A stretch of 64,000 nucleotides of DNA, taken from positions 1,364,001 through 1,428,000 of the forward strand of contig NZ_CP013650.1 of NCBI RefSeq assembly GCF_001466725.1. Reading direction: 5' to 3'. Under the pieces are notes generated by a model. That model saw only the letters and a list, made by a program, of their open reading frames with translations, was not told where the DNA came from and searched no databases. Source of the DNA: Lacimicrobium alkaliphilum. Its GTDB lineage: Bacteria > Pseudomonadota > Gammaproteobacteria > Enterobacterales > Alteromonadaceae. Below, piece after piece: positions 1 through 7,756 of this stretch (positions are counted from its first letter, which is position 1; each line of letters begins with the position of its first letter). The translations under genes were made by a program, and so were the position numbers.

Positions 1-435
1 GTAAATCAGCCCACCAATACGGTCCCCGCGTTTGCGGGCCGACCAGGCTATCAATGCGCTTAAATGAGCGGCCTGTACCGACTTAAACACGAAGCGGGTA
101 CCAAAATGCATGCTGGCACCGAGATCGGTGAGCACGAATATGGGCCGCTCCTTTTCTTCCCGGTACAGTTTGGTGTGGGTCTTGCCGGTTCTGGCCGTTA
201 CCCGCCAGTCAATGGCACGGATATCATCACCAGGCTGATAGTGGCGGGCTTCATCGAATTCCATCCCGCGCCCACGGGTTTTGGCCAGATAGGTGCCTGC
301 CAGTTTTGACTGTATGGTCTTGCGCGGGGTCAAATCCAGCATCGATGTTTTGCTCTGGTAATAGAGCAACTCTTCCAGCGCCAGATTGACGCCGTCAGTA
401 TGATGGCGCTTCAGCCAGTCGGTTATTTCCTGCAC
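1..435 (-). CDS. DUF58 domain protein, N-terminal part only (cut by window edge)
   Basis: The minus strand reads 145 codons from a GTG at 433-435 to the window edge with no stop. An AGGAG Shine-Dalgarno sequence at 442-446 supports this GTG start. The protein carries the DUF58 signature: residues RHYQPGDDIRAIDW, then a stretch ending in FVLTDLGASMHFGT that resembles the start of a von Willebrand A-like fold. It has no N-terminal membrane segments, unlike the DUF58 protein at 62879-63856, so it belongs to the soluble short type. It lies 9 bp downstream of the MoxR ATPase gene, the usual partner, and is probably cotranscribed. The family is thought to work with MoxR ATPases in protein maturation or envelope stress; the exact role here is unknown. 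Confidence 0.85.
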   Translation of the reverse strand, partial: MQEITDWLKRHHTDGVNLALEELLYYQSKTSMLDLTPRKTIQSKLAGTYLAKTRGRGMEFDEARHYQPGDDIRAIDWRVTARTGKTHTKLYREEKERPIFVLTDLGASMHFGTRFVFKSVQAAHLSALIAWSARKRGDRIGGLIY

Positions 436-444
436 TGACTGCTC

Positions 445-1464
445 CTAGGGTACCGGTACCAGTTCCAGGATCCGGGCCAAAACCTGATTGGTGGTAATGC
501 CCTGTGCTTCGGCATCATAGCTGAGCAACAAACGATGGCGCAGTACATTGGCAAACACCGCCTGAATATCATCGGGGCCGACAAAATCACGGCCCAGCAG
601 CCAGGCATGCGCGCGGGCACAGCGATCCAAAGAGATAGTGGCACGGGGGCTGGCGCCAAATTCAATCCAGCGGGCCAGATCCTGATCCAGCTTTTCCGGC
701 AGCCGGGTAGCCATAATCAGTTGCACCAGATATTTTTCCAGCGCTTCAGCAAGATGGATTTGCAATACCTCTTCACGGGCCGCGAAAATATCCTGCTGGC
801 TGAGATTAGGCGTCGCCACCTGTTTCAGGTGCAATGCTTCGTTGCGGGTCAGGCGCAGAATTTCCAGCTCTGTCTCGGCACCCGGGTAGTCGATTTCCAG
901 ATGCATTAAAAAACGATCCAACTGGGCTTCAGGCAACGGATAGGTGCCCTCCTGCTCAATCGGGTTTTGGGTCGCCATCACCAGAAACAGCTCCGGTAAC
1001 GGATAGGTTCTGTTGCCAACGGTGATCTGCCGTTCGGCCATGGCTTCGAGCAGTGCCGACTGGACTTTGGCCGGGGCACGGTTAATCTCGTCTGCCAGCA
1101 CCAGATTATGAAACAACGGGCCTTTCTGAAATACGAAGCTGCCGTCTTCCGGGCGGTAGATATCGGTGCCGGTAAGATCTGCCGGTAACAGATCCGGGGT
1201 AAACTGAACACGGTGAAAATCACCCTCAACACCGGTGGCCAGTGCGTTCACCGCACGAGTCTTGGCTAACCCGGGGGGGCCTTCAACCAACAGATGGCCG
1301 TCTGCCAGCAGTGCGATCAGAATATTTCTGGTGAGGGTGGATTGACCCAATACCTGGGCATCGAGATAGGTCTGAAGTTGTTTGAATTGTTCTACTGCCA
1401 TTGCCCTTCCAAATCTTGTTTTGCTTAACTGCGCCGCATTTGCACTGATGCGATCCTGCGCCAT
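445..1464 (-). CDS. MoxR-family AAA+ ATPase
   Basis: This is an AAA_3 ATPase of 339 residues. It has a Walker A motif GPPGLAKT at about residues 62-69, Walker B LVLADE at 121-126, sensor 1 ATQNP at 164-168, and a C-terminal lid domain. MoxR ATPases act as chaperone-like machines, often with a DUF58 or VWA partner, and the next gene downstream is a DUF58 protein. The start is ambiguous: ATG at 1464 has AGGG five bases upstream, while ATG at 1401 (MAVEQFKQ) is where family homology appears to begin and has GGAAGG just upstream. A second MoxR/DUF58 pair, with a TgpA-type transglutaminase, lies at the right edge of the window. The client protein cannot be read from the sequence. Confidence 0.93.
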   Translation of the reverse strand: MAQDRISANAAQLSKTRFGRAMAVEQFKQLQTYLDAQVLGQSTLTRNILIALLADGHLLVEGPPGLAKTRAVNALATGVEGDFHRVQFTPDLLPADLTGTDIYRPEDGSFVFQKGPLFHNLVLADEINRAPAKVQSALLEAMAERQITVGNRTYPLPELFLVMATQNPIEQEGTYPLPEAQLDRFLMHLEIDYPGAETELEILRLTRNEALHLKQVATPNLSQQDIFAAREEVLQIHLAEALEKYLVQLIMATRLPEKLDQDLARWIEFGASPRATISLDRCARAHAWLLGRDFVGPDDIQAVFANVLRHRLLLSYDAEAQGITTNQVLARILELVPVP

Positions 1465-1637
1465 TATTACCCTGTTAACTAGCTGTTATGGGGTCATTGC
1501 CCCCTAATCCAAGGTGATTGGCTATAAAAACTGGCAGTTGGAGGGCAAAGTCGGACAACAGTTCCCTGAAACACAAACTCTGTTACAACAATGTCAGGCG
1601 TTATAAAAATAAATGCATATTTTTCAATTGGTTAATT

Positions 1638-1665
1638 AATTCTGATTAAATAAATAACCAGAATT
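1638..1665. promoter_or_regulatory. Inverted repeat upstream of the phasin gene
   Basis: The 272-bp space between the MoxR gene and the first phasin gene is AT-rich. It holds AATTCTG (1638-1644) and its exact complement CAGAATT (1659-1665), separated by 14 bases, about 75 bp before the phasin start. The arrangement would suit a dimeric repressor such as a PhaR-type regulator, but no such regulator is encoded nearby, so the assignment is speculative. A second palindrome, GGGG-TCATTG-CCCC, lies near 1489-1503. Confidence 0.3.
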
Positions 1666-1736
1666 GTTCAGTTAGTATGCGGATTCTAATTTAGCGGCGT
1701 AATCTTAGCAGCGTCGATACATAACGGAGCGAAACA

Positions 1737-2102
1737 ATGACTAAATTAGACAGCATCAAAAACACAGTAAATGACGCCGAAGACTTTGCCCGCAAAATCT
1801 GGCTGGCAGGCCTGGGCGCTTACGGTAAGAGCCTGGACGAAGTACAGGGTCGTTACGAAAAACTGAACGCCGACGCATCAAAACTGTTTGATGAGCTGGT
1901 AGTCAAAGGTACCAAACTGGAAACTGAAGCCAAAGGCAAAATCAAGGCGAAGACCAATGTCGAAGCCCGCGTTGCCGAAGTACGTCAGAAGCTGGGCCTG
2001 GACAAGCCTGAAATGGAGCAGAAAGTCGATGAACTCTCTGCCCGTATTGATGCCCTGACTGCTGCCGTTGCAGCACTGGCGGAAAAGCAAAATAAGGCGT
2101 AA
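1737..2102 (+). CDS. Phasin family protein (PhaI/PhaF N-domain type)
   Basis: This 121-residue protein matches the poly(3-hydroxyalkanoate) granule-associated family (PF05597 type). It has an amphipathic N-terminal part with the typical ARKIWLAGLGAYGKS segment (about 19-33), followed by a long heptad-rich helix ending in an Ala/Leu coiled coil (about 93-118). Phasins coat PHA granules and control their number and size. There is no C-terminal basic tail, so this is the short PhaI-like form; the next gene is the long form. The RBS is GGAGCG before the ATG at 1737. A hairpin follows at 2150-2178, before the second phasin gene. No PHA synthase or depolymerase gene is in the window. Confidence 0.88.
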   Translation: MTKLDSIKNTVNDAEDFARKIWLAGLGAYGKSLDEVQGRYEKLNADASKLFDELVVKGTKLETEAKGKIKAKTNVEARVAEVRQKLGLDKPEMEQKVDELSARIDALTAAVAALAEKQNKA

Positions 2103-2149
2103 GCCAATTTTTGTGAGGACGATAAGCCAGGGAGTGGCCTGAATATTGT

Positions 2150-2178
2150 GATCACCCTGCCAACGGGTAAAGGTGATC
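2150..2178 (+). promoter_or_regulatory. Hairpin between the two phasin genes
   Basis: GATCACC (2150-2156) and GGTGATC (2172-2178) form a perfect 7-bp stem in the 101-bp spacer between the phasin genes. No U-run follows, so it is unlikely to terminate transcription by itself. It could act as a processing or stability element giving the two phasins different expression levels. This is inference only. Confidence 0.3.
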
Positions 2179-2203
2179 TGTACAGACCCTAAAAAGGAGA
2201 GTC

Positions 2204-2824
2204 ATGGTGAAGACAATCAAGAAAGTCGAAAAAAGCGGACGCAATACCTGGTTGGCCGGCCTCGGTGGGTATGACACCAGTCGTGATGTGGCGGCAGAAA
2301 AAATCGATCAACTGGTTGAAGGCACCGGCTCGACTATTGACAGCCTGGTGAGCCGGGGTCAGTTGGTAGAAGCGGATCTGAAAAAACGTCTGCAACTGCC
2401 TCAGTGGCTGAACCAGAGACTGGCGACCATTCGTGCCAGCCTGAACCCTGGCCAGCAACAGCTTCAGACTGCTACCCATAAGCTTGATCAGGCGCTGAAT
2501 ACCTTAGAAGCCGTGCTTGAGAATGTTGAGCAGGAGCAGAAAAAGGCAGAGCAGGCTAAGAAGGCTGCTGCCACTAAAGCCGCAGCCGCGAAAAAAGCCG
2601 CTGCGAGTAAAAGCACAAAAGCTAAACCAGCAAATGCCTCTGCGGCTAACAAGACCACTGTTGCTAAGCCAGGCGCAAGTAAAAGCAGCTCAGCGACGGC
2701 CAGTGGGGCGAAGAAAAGTACGGGCAGCCAGTCAGGTACAGCTCGCAAGACCACAAGCCGCAAGACGGCGGCAAGTCGCACCAGGTCGAAGACCAGTGAC
2801 ACCAAGAGCAACAGTAACAGCTGA
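2204..2824 (+). CDS. PhaF-like phasin with histone-H1-like basic tail
   Basis: The first 110 residues are a phasin domain, with NTWLAGLGGYDTS near residue 14 echoing the upstream gene. Residues from about 115 to 206 are an Ala/Lys/Ser-rich, low-complexity tail of the AAKKAAASKSTKAKPA kind, ending in Arg/Lys/Ser repeats. In Pseudomonas PhaF such a tail binds DNA and helps share PHA granules between daughter cells; I infer the same here. The RBS AAAAAGGAGAG lies just before the ATG. A strong terminator follows at 2841-2871. The lysine/alanine tail has no tidy repeat period, and its length probably varies between strains. Confidence 0.85.
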   Translation: MVKTIKKVEKSGRNTWLAGLGGYDTSRDVAAEKIDQLVEGTGSTIDSLVSRGQLVEADLKKRLQLPQWLNQRLATIRASLNPGQQQLQTATHKLDQALNTLEAVLENVEQEQKKAEQAKKAAATKAAAAKKAAASKSTKAKPANASAANKTTVAKPGASKSSSATASGAKKSTGSQSGTARKTTSRKTAASRTRSKTSDTKSNSNS

Positions 2825-2840
2825 TTGCAGGAATTGACTG

Positions 2841-2871
2841 AAAAGCCCGCTAAGCATAAGCGGGCTTTTTT
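2841..2871 (+). terminator. Rho-independent terminator after the phasin genes
   Basis: AAAAGCCCGCT (2841-2851) pairs exactly with AGCGGGCTTTT (2859-2869) around a 7-base loop, and the 3' arm runs into a T tract. It ends the phasin transcript and leaves the next open frame, at 2872, without an obvious promoter. Confidence 0.92.
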
Positions 2872-3228
2872 ATGGGAAAAGTAGCGGAATTGAAAAAAAC
2901 CGGCCGCATGCTGGTATCAGGTCGAATGACAGACGTGGCTTTGGGTAACTTTATGGCTTTACATCAGAGGATTATTCCCAGCCAGGTAATAGACAGACCC
3001 AAAGGCTATTTTCCGGTGCCGGCCCTGCGCCAGATGCAGGGCGAGTATCTGAACCTGGCCAGGGATGTATTCAGTCAGCAGGTCGCCCGGCAGCGTAACC
3101 TGTTTGACATGGCCTACATAGACCAGATGCTGGCCAGCCCCCAGGACTTCACCGGGCCCTTCGGCTCCAGGCTCTGGCAGGTGACATTACTGGAACTTTG
3201 GTTGCAGGAGCTTGGTATACACCACTAA
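2872..3228 (+). pseudogene. C-terminal remnant of an asparagine-synthetase-like amidotransferase (NAGGN type)
   Basis: The frame is open for 118 codons, but only residues from about 31 on look like a protein family. IIPSQVIDRPKGYFPVPALR, then a stretch rich in ARDVF and RNLFDMAYID, then LWQVTLLELWLQELG, match my recollection of the extreme C-terminus of the asparagine-synthase-type enzyme that makes the osmolyte N-acetylglutaminylglutamine amide. Normal members are several hundred residues long, with an N-terminal glutaminase domain and the ATP-binding SGGxDS loop; both are missing. The ATG at 2872 sits directly on the T tract of the phasin terminator and has no good RBS. I read it as the tail of a gene whose 5' part was deleted. 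The partner NAGGN synthetase gene is not in the window. Confidence 0.65.
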
Positions 3229-3274
3229 TCTCAAAACCCCATATTGGGTCACCGGGTATATCAGCCCTGGGCTG

Positions 3275-3646
3275 TCATTGTGGCTGAATCGCATACTGCT
3301 GGAGTGTTTTAAGAGGCACTACCTTTAACGCAGCTTCATGCACTGCGGCCAGAACGACGCCAGGGGCAACTCCTGCTCTGTGGGCTTCAAGCCAGCGACT
3401 GGCACAGAGGCACCAGCGATCTCCTGTTTTAAGGCCAGGAAAATCATACAAAGGGTTAGGGGTGCTCAAATCATTGCCCTGAGCCTTTGAGTATTCCAGA
3501 AAGGCGTCTGTCATAATGGCGCACACACTGTGATTACCAATATCACCTGCAGGTACATAACAGAATCCTTCGCGGGTAAATCCGCCATTACCACAACAGA
3601 GTTGCAGTGGCTCGCCGAGAACATTTTTTGCATTTGCCATAGTCAT
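3275..3646 (-). CDS. DUF2237 family protein
   Basis: This 123-residue cytoplasmic protein shows the DUF2237 pattern: NVLGEPLQLCCGNGGFTREGFC near the start, VCAIMTDAFLEYSKAQGNDLSTPNP in the middle, and PGLKTGDRWCLCASRWLEA followed by HEAALKVVPL at the end. The Cys pairs (CC, CLC) and the tryptophans are the conserved core. The function of the family is not known. The start is the first ATG at 3646; an internal ATG two codons later is equally possible. No operon partner is evident; the upstream gene on this strand begins about 1 kb away at 4655. Confidence 0.88.
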   Translation of the reverse strand: MTMANAKNVLGEPLQLCCGNGGFTREGFCYVPAGDIGNHSVCAIMTDAFLEYSKAQGNDLSTPNPLYDFPGLKTGDRWCLCASRWLEAHRAGVAPGVVLAAVHEAALKVVPLKTLQQYAIQPQ

Positions 3647-3719
3647 CCTTCGTTGTCTGATTCGTATAAAGATACAGATTAGAGCGCGATAAGATCAGAT
3701 GTGATCCGGACTCGGATAA

Positions 3720-4655
3720 TCATTGATCTTGCTTGTAAGAGAACCGTCTTGGGGTTGAATAAATACTCAGTGTTGTCACAGCGATTAAAATCAACAACAT
3801 ACCCAGTATTTGCAGGACTGTGAGACCTTGATTTAAAACCACGACACCAAACAATGAGGCTGTGACCGGTTCGATCATCGCTACAACTGAGGCTACGGCC
3901 GGAGCCGTGTAGTTAAGGCCGGCAATATAGAGGATGAATGACAACCCGGCACCCAGTACCCCAAGCACCGCAAAGAGAGGCCAAACCGGCGAATTCAGAA
4001 CCGCCACTATCCTGTTGATATCGCCGGGCCAGATAAGGATCGCCACCAGCACCGTGAAGGTGATCATCAGAATGGCCTGCGGACTACCATGCGGAGCTGC
4101 ATACTTGAAGCCGAAAATAAATGCCGCGTAGGATAATCCGGATAGCAGTCCGGTTGTTACACCCAAGGGAGTAACAGCGCTGCTGCTGATGTCATAAATA
4201 CCAGTAAGCAACACTATGCCAAACATTACGATGGCAATCGCAGCCCATTTCAAGCTTGTAGCACTTTCCAGCTTAAGTACAAACGACACAAGATAGACAA
4301 ACACCGGCGCGCAATACATCAGTGTCGCCGCTACTGCTACGTTGCCCTGTGCAATGCTGATAAAATAGAACAGAAAGTTGCCGGCTACCCCAATCCCTGC
4401 GATTACCGCCCAGAACCATAACTTCGGACTGGTCAGCCCGCTTCCCTGAGGACGCAATGCAAGCCAGACCAGAACAAATAACAGCCCGATCGCGCCACGG
4501 AAAAACGCCACCACAAAGGCATCCCAGCCTTTGGTCATGAGAATAGCGCCGATCCCGCCAGACAACCCCCAACACAGTGCTGCCAGTGCCACGAAGACCG
4601 TTGCCATTTTGTAAGATGGAATCCACCGCATTGACGGTGGCGGGTGCGAGACCAT
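3720..4655 (-). CDS. EamA/DMT-family transporter
   Basis: This 311-residue inner-membrane protein has about ten hydrophobic segments arranged as two tandem EamA repeats (about 18-150 and 165-300). The first repeat opens with the typical LAALCWGLSGGIGAILMTKG and the second contains GVLGAGLSFILYIAGLNYTAP and VVAMIEPVTASLFGVVVLNQ, a clear DMT superfamily pattern. Such proteins export amino acids, their analogues or other small metabolites; the substrate cannot be read from the sequence. AAGGA lies about 8 bases before the ATG. The gene stands alone. Confidence 0.92.
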   Translation of the reverse strand: MVSHPPPSMRWIPSYKMATVFVALAALCWGLSGGIGAILMTKGWDAFVVAFFRGAIGLLFVLVWLALRPQGSGLTSPKLWFWAVIAGIGVAGNFLFYFISIAQGNVAVAATLMYCAPVFVYLVSFVLKLESATSLKWAAIAIVMFGIVLLTGIYDISSSAVTPLGVTTGLLSGLSYAAFIFGFKYAAPHGSPQAILMITFTVLVAILIWPGDINRIVAVLNSPVWPLFAVLGVLGAGLSFILYIAGLNYTAPAVASVVAMIEPVTASLFGVVVLNQGLTVLQILGMLLILIAVTTLSIYSTPRRFSYKQDQ

Positions 4656-4756
4656 TGTGTAGATCCTTTGCTATCAATTGCGGTCGGGCAATGCATCGCT
4701 ATCAGGATCAGCGTAGTTGATATGGCAACAGGGATCTAATCTGTGTTTAATGCGCG

Positions 4757-5320
4757 TTAAAAGTGCTGACTGGTCGGCTCAAAGGGTGACTCAACATTGG
4801 CGTCGTTGTATTTGCCGACGGAATCTTCGATGACTTCACTTGCAATGGCGGTTTCCTGTTCGCTGCGGGTATTAGCCACCAGTACAACCTGACCGTTTGC
4901 GATCGCATCTTTGACCAGATCTGAAAGCCAGCCATCCTTTTTTCCGGAGCTGTCTGGTGAGCCTGTGGCGCCAGTTGCGGCTCCGATTAAACCGCCAATA
5001 CTTGCGCCCCAGCCGATCAGCATCAGTGGAGCAACCAGCGGACTGGCCACAAACAGTGTGACGCTGGAAGCCGCCAACGCTACGCTGCCCAGCGCACCGA
5101 TACCTGAACCAGTTGCGGTACCAATTGCGCCGTCTACTAATATATCTTTTAGTGCGGCATCGCTCTTGGCTTCCTGTGCCGACGAGACGGAAGCCGAATT
5201 GGCTGAGAATATCTGTATTTGTTCACGCGGTAAGCCTTTTTCGACCATCCTTGAAAGTGCGCTTTGGGCTTCGTCGCGAAGGGGAAAAAATCCCGATACA
5301 TGATGGCAATAATCGTTCAT
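4757..5320 (-). CDS. YflT-like stress protein with glycine-zipper region
   Basis: I place the start at the ATG at 5320 because AAGGAG lies 7 bases before it and the family begins there (MNDYCHHVSGFFPLRDEA). The frame is open further upstream, but that part is not protein-like. The 187-residue product has an N-terminal domain of the general-stress 17M/YflT sort (about 1-45), in which an acidic/helical unit follows a GxF turn. A central hydrophobic, Gly/Ala-rich segment (about 63-125) holds repeated GxxxG steps. A short C-terminal domain contains QVVLVANTRSEQE. Related proteins are membrane-associated and stress-induced. It is divergent from the gene at 5585 across a shared 264-bp promoter region. 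Confidence 0.72.
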   Translation of the reverse strand: MNDYCHHVSGFFPLRDEAQSALSRMVEKGLPREQIQIFSANSASVSSAQEAKSDAALKDILVDGAIGTATGSGIGALGSVALAASSVTLFVASPLVAPLMLIGWGASIGGLIGAATGATGSPDSSGKKDGWLSDLVKDAIANGQVVLVANTRSEQETAIASEVIEDSVGKYNDANVESPFEPTSQHF

Positions 5321-5584
5321 GGTATTTCTCCTTAGATGTCCTTCATGAGAGGGGTGAAGTTCAAGTTTGTCTGATGAAAGTGATTGGGTCTGTACGCTGG
5401 CAAACAGAAAGAGCCAGGCTTTTAAGGTGACAGCGGTGTTGTGAGCCCCTATACCGCCCGCCTGAAACCTTAACAGCAGAATGCGGGCGAAAAAGCAGGG
5501 CGGGAATTTGTATTCGAATAAAAGATCTGTCACCGTTTTATAGTGCGAGTGCTGATCAGTCATGCAGCAAAGAGGTCGAGCCTG

Positions 5585-6043
5585 ATGAGAAAATCAATCC
5601 GACATACCCTGGTGGCCTTGTTAACCCTTCTTGCGTTAGGGATTGGCTATCTATGGCTGACCTTTGCCAGTTCCTTTGGCTACAACCCGCCCGGTAATTT
5701 GCCTGTGGTAGATGACGACGCCACCTATTCTGTATTTGTCTATGGCACGCTCACCAAGCCCTGGGTACGCTGGCTGGTGATGGGGCGTGCCGGGGACAGT
5801 GAACCTGCCGAACTGCCCGGTTTTCGTAAAGAGGCGCTGGATATTAAACCTGAGGATGGCGCAATTACCCGGGGACAGGTAATCAGCGTAAGTGCCGATG
5901 AACTCAGAGCACTGGATCGATACGAGCGGCTGGGAGTGCGCTATGAGCGGGTTGAACTGACGCTGGAAAATGGTCAGTCAGCCTGGGTATACCGGCTGAT
6001 GGAGCCGGTACTGCTGGAGATTACCGACGAGATTTCAGAGTAA
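5585..6043 (+). CDS. Membrane-anchored gamma-glutamylcyclotransferase-like (AIG2) protein
   Basis: The chosen ATG at 5585 is preceded by AGAGG and gives a 152-residue protein. It begins with a basic stretch and one hydrophobic helix (about 7-27), which should anchor it in the inner membrane with the body outside. The body has the GGCT/AIG2 hallmark VFVYGTLTKPWVRW (near residue 54), the conserved loop ALDRYERLGVRYERVELTL and a closing AWVYRL strand. Enzymes with this fold cleave gamma-glutamyl amines or peptides to 5-oxoproline. The glutamate that acts as general base in this family probably corresponds to E in the DRYE segment. Substrate unknown. An in-frame upstream ATG at 5543 lacks an RBS. 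Confidence 0.8.
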   Translation: MRKSIRHTLVALLTLLALGIGYLWLTFASSFGYNPPGNLPVVDDDATYSVFVYGTLTKPWVRWLVMGRAGDSEPAELPGFRKEALDIKPEDGAITRGQVISVSADELRALDRYERLGVRYERVELTLENGQSAWVYRLMEPVLLEITDEISE

Positions 6044-6052
6044 TCCAAAGAT

Positions 6053-6754
6053 TCATAATCGTTGCAACTGAATATCAATTTTGTCGTAGTACAAGGTGGT
6101 TTTACCCTCAAAGCCGGAATCCGTGCCTACAAATAACCAGATACTACCATCACTGCCGGTAGTAAATTCAATGCGACTGTCGCTGGTGCTGGCCAGTACC
6201 TTCTCTACATATTTGCTGCCTTCACAGTTGGCGTCTTTGGCGGCAATATCGCCGATGATTTTGGCGTTTTTACCGTTATTGTTTTGTACGCCCTTGTCCA
6301 GATTAAGGTAATAGTCGGCCTGCCTGGGTTCCTGCTCGCCGAAACCGAATTTCATCCACACCGCTTCACCGGGGGCACCGCCTATACCCATACAGCCCTC
6401 ACCGGCATTGGTCAGAAGGTTAACGCTGATATCTGCCTGGTAGCGGCTGCTGGGCTCCAGTCCGGTAAAATGGCCTTTGATGTACATAAACAAGTCGTCG
6501 CTGCGATTGTGGCCTGACAGCATAAAGCCTTGTTTCTGACTATCAGTAGGCAGGGGTTTCAGACCAGAGCTCAGTTCATGGGTGTCGGGATCATCGGGCG
6601 GATAATCGGAAAAGCCGGCTTTCCAGCCGTGGTCGCTTTGTTCAAAGTCAAAGCTGTAAACGGGATCTTCTTTGTTGCCGCCACTGTTAAGCTCAAGTTC
6701 ACAGCCGCCCAGAAGCAGGCTCAGGGCCAGCACTGAAGTGATTTTATTGTACAT
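6053..6754 (-). CDS. Uncharacterised lipoprotein
   Basis: A classical lipoprotein signal, LSLLLGGC with Cys at residue 18, is followed by a Glu/Asn-rich linker and a soluble domain of about 200 residues. The domain is rich in aromatic and polar residues with alternating strands, and contains DPVYSFDFEQSDHGWKAGFSD, as in many beta-sandwich or carbohydrate-binding-like folds. One cysteine pair (about C118 and C172) may form a disulphide. I do not recognise a family. There is no Asp at +2 of the mature protein (residues after Cys are Glu-Leu-Glu), so outer-membrane sorting is likely by the +2 rule. It is convergent with the gene ending at 6043, with only 9 bases between the stops. Confidence 0.8.
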   Translation of the reverse strand: MYNKITSVLALSLLLGGCELELNSGGNKEDPVYSFDFEQSDHGWKAGFSDYPPDDPDTHELSSGLKPLPTDSQKQGFMLSGHNRSDDLFMYIKGHFTGLEPSSRYQADISVNLLTNAGEGCMGIGGAPGEAVWMKFGFGEQEPRQADYYLNLDKGVQNNNGKNAKIIGDIAAKDANCEGSKYVEKVLASTSDSRIEFTTGSDGSIWLFVGTDSGFEGKTTLYYDKIDIQLQRL

Positions 6755-6948
6755 GGGGTGTCTCGTTGATGAATTGGCTCTTATCCTAGGTAAGGCCAGG
6801 ACTGTTATCTGTATCAGTTGTTAATCGGCCTCCGTCAATTTGTAAAAGGTTGTAGGCAAGACTCTCACTTTGTTTTTTGTGGTGTAACGCGGTGTTTGGC
6901 AGGGCCGATGCAAGGAACTGGCCCCATTTGTATGATTACGGGATTGTA

Positions 6949-7641
6949 TTATTGAGCGTTGTTTATAGCGTACCAACCGCTAATCATGAATGCCTGAAAA
7001 AAGCGTACGGGTAAATGGATGCCGCTTTGCTTAAGGAGAGCTTCAGTTTCAGCCGGCGGGATAACGGTGAGCATGTCTCGTAACGTTAAAGGAAGATTGG
7101 CCAGTGATTCAGCGCTGGCCCCCATCAGTGATTGCACTGTTACCCAGTTTTTCAGCATGGACGCAAAGGCGTCCGAGTTCAGATCATAGCTAATTTCTGT
7201 GCTGACTAAGACGCCATTCACGCACAGGCGACGCCACATTTGCTGATAAAAATGTAATCTGTCTTCGCGCTTCACAAAGTGAGCAACCAGGATACTCAGA
7301 ACGGCATCAAAAGCTGGCCCGGAAGGCACGTCCTCAATATATCCATGAATGAGTTCACAGCGGTTCAGTACGCCAGCTTCCCAGAGTCTTTCGCGGCATA
7401 CATCAAGCATTCCAACAGATGGATCGACGCCAACAAATGTCCACTCAGGAAATGACGTTGACAGCGACAGTATTTCAGCACCCGTGCCAACGCCAACACA
7501 AAGCACGCGGGCGCGAATGGGTGCATTCTTTAAGATAAGACCAATCAGGAAATGCATATTTTTGGCAATAGGAGACAGCGCCGAGTTACGCTCATCATAA
7601 GCTCTTGCGGCTTCCGAAAAATGGCTGATGGTGTCTGACAT
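6949..7641 (-). CDS. Class I SAM-dependent methyltransferase
   Basis: The ATG at 7641 has CGGAG 8 bases upstream and starts MSDTISHFSEAARAYDERN, a common opening for small-molecule methyltransferases; the longer frame upstream to 7725 overlaps the promoter region. The 230-residue product has motif I VLCVGVGTGAEIL (the usual E/DxGxGxG with Cys-Val-Gly in place of Asp/Glu-x-Gly), then GVDPSVGMLDV as the ribose-binding acidic loop and FDAVLSILVAHFV as motif II. The methyl acceptor is unknown. It is divergent from an Rrf2-type regulator that probably controls it. Confidence 0.88.
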   Translation of the reverse strand: MSDTISHFSEAARAYDERNSALSPIAKNMHFLIGLILKNAPIRARVLCVGVGTGAEILSLSTSFPEWTFVGVDPSVGMLDVCRERLWEAGVLNRCELIHGYIEDVPSGPAFDAVLSILVAHFVKREDRLHFYQQMWRRLCVNGVLVSTEISYDLNSDAFASMLKNWVTVQSLMGASAESLANLPLTLRDMLTVIPPAETEALLKQSGIHLPVRFFQAFMISGWYAINNAQ

Positions 7642-7660
7642 TCTTTTCTCCGGAATAGTT

Positions 7661-7716
7661 AAGTAACTTTTATTGTTACATTGAGGGCTGATAAAAGGCA
7701 ACACATGTAACTTAGA
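7661..7716. promoter_or_regulatory. Repeated GTAAC-T motifs in the methyltransferase/Rrf2 intergenic region
   Basis: The 115-bp divergent promoter region has AAGTAACTTTTA at 7661-7672 and ATGTAACTTAGA at 7705-7716, a direct repeat spaced 44 bp apart, close to four helical turns. GTTACAT at 7675-7681 is an inverted copy of the core. This is a plausible operator array for the adjacent Rrf2-like protein. Seen in the sequence; the binding is inferred. Confidence 0.35.
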
Positions 7717-7756
7717 AAGTTCCATGATAAAGTGCTAAGTCAAAACAAGGTGAACT

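Noticed and set aside
2488..2811. Antisense and shifted frames across the PhaF-like tail
   Set aside because: Artefacts of the low-complexity Ala/Lys coding sequence.
5321..5563. Upstream extension of the YflT-like gene
   Set aside because: The frame is open, but the good RBS and the family start are at 5320; the extension covers the divergent promoter region.
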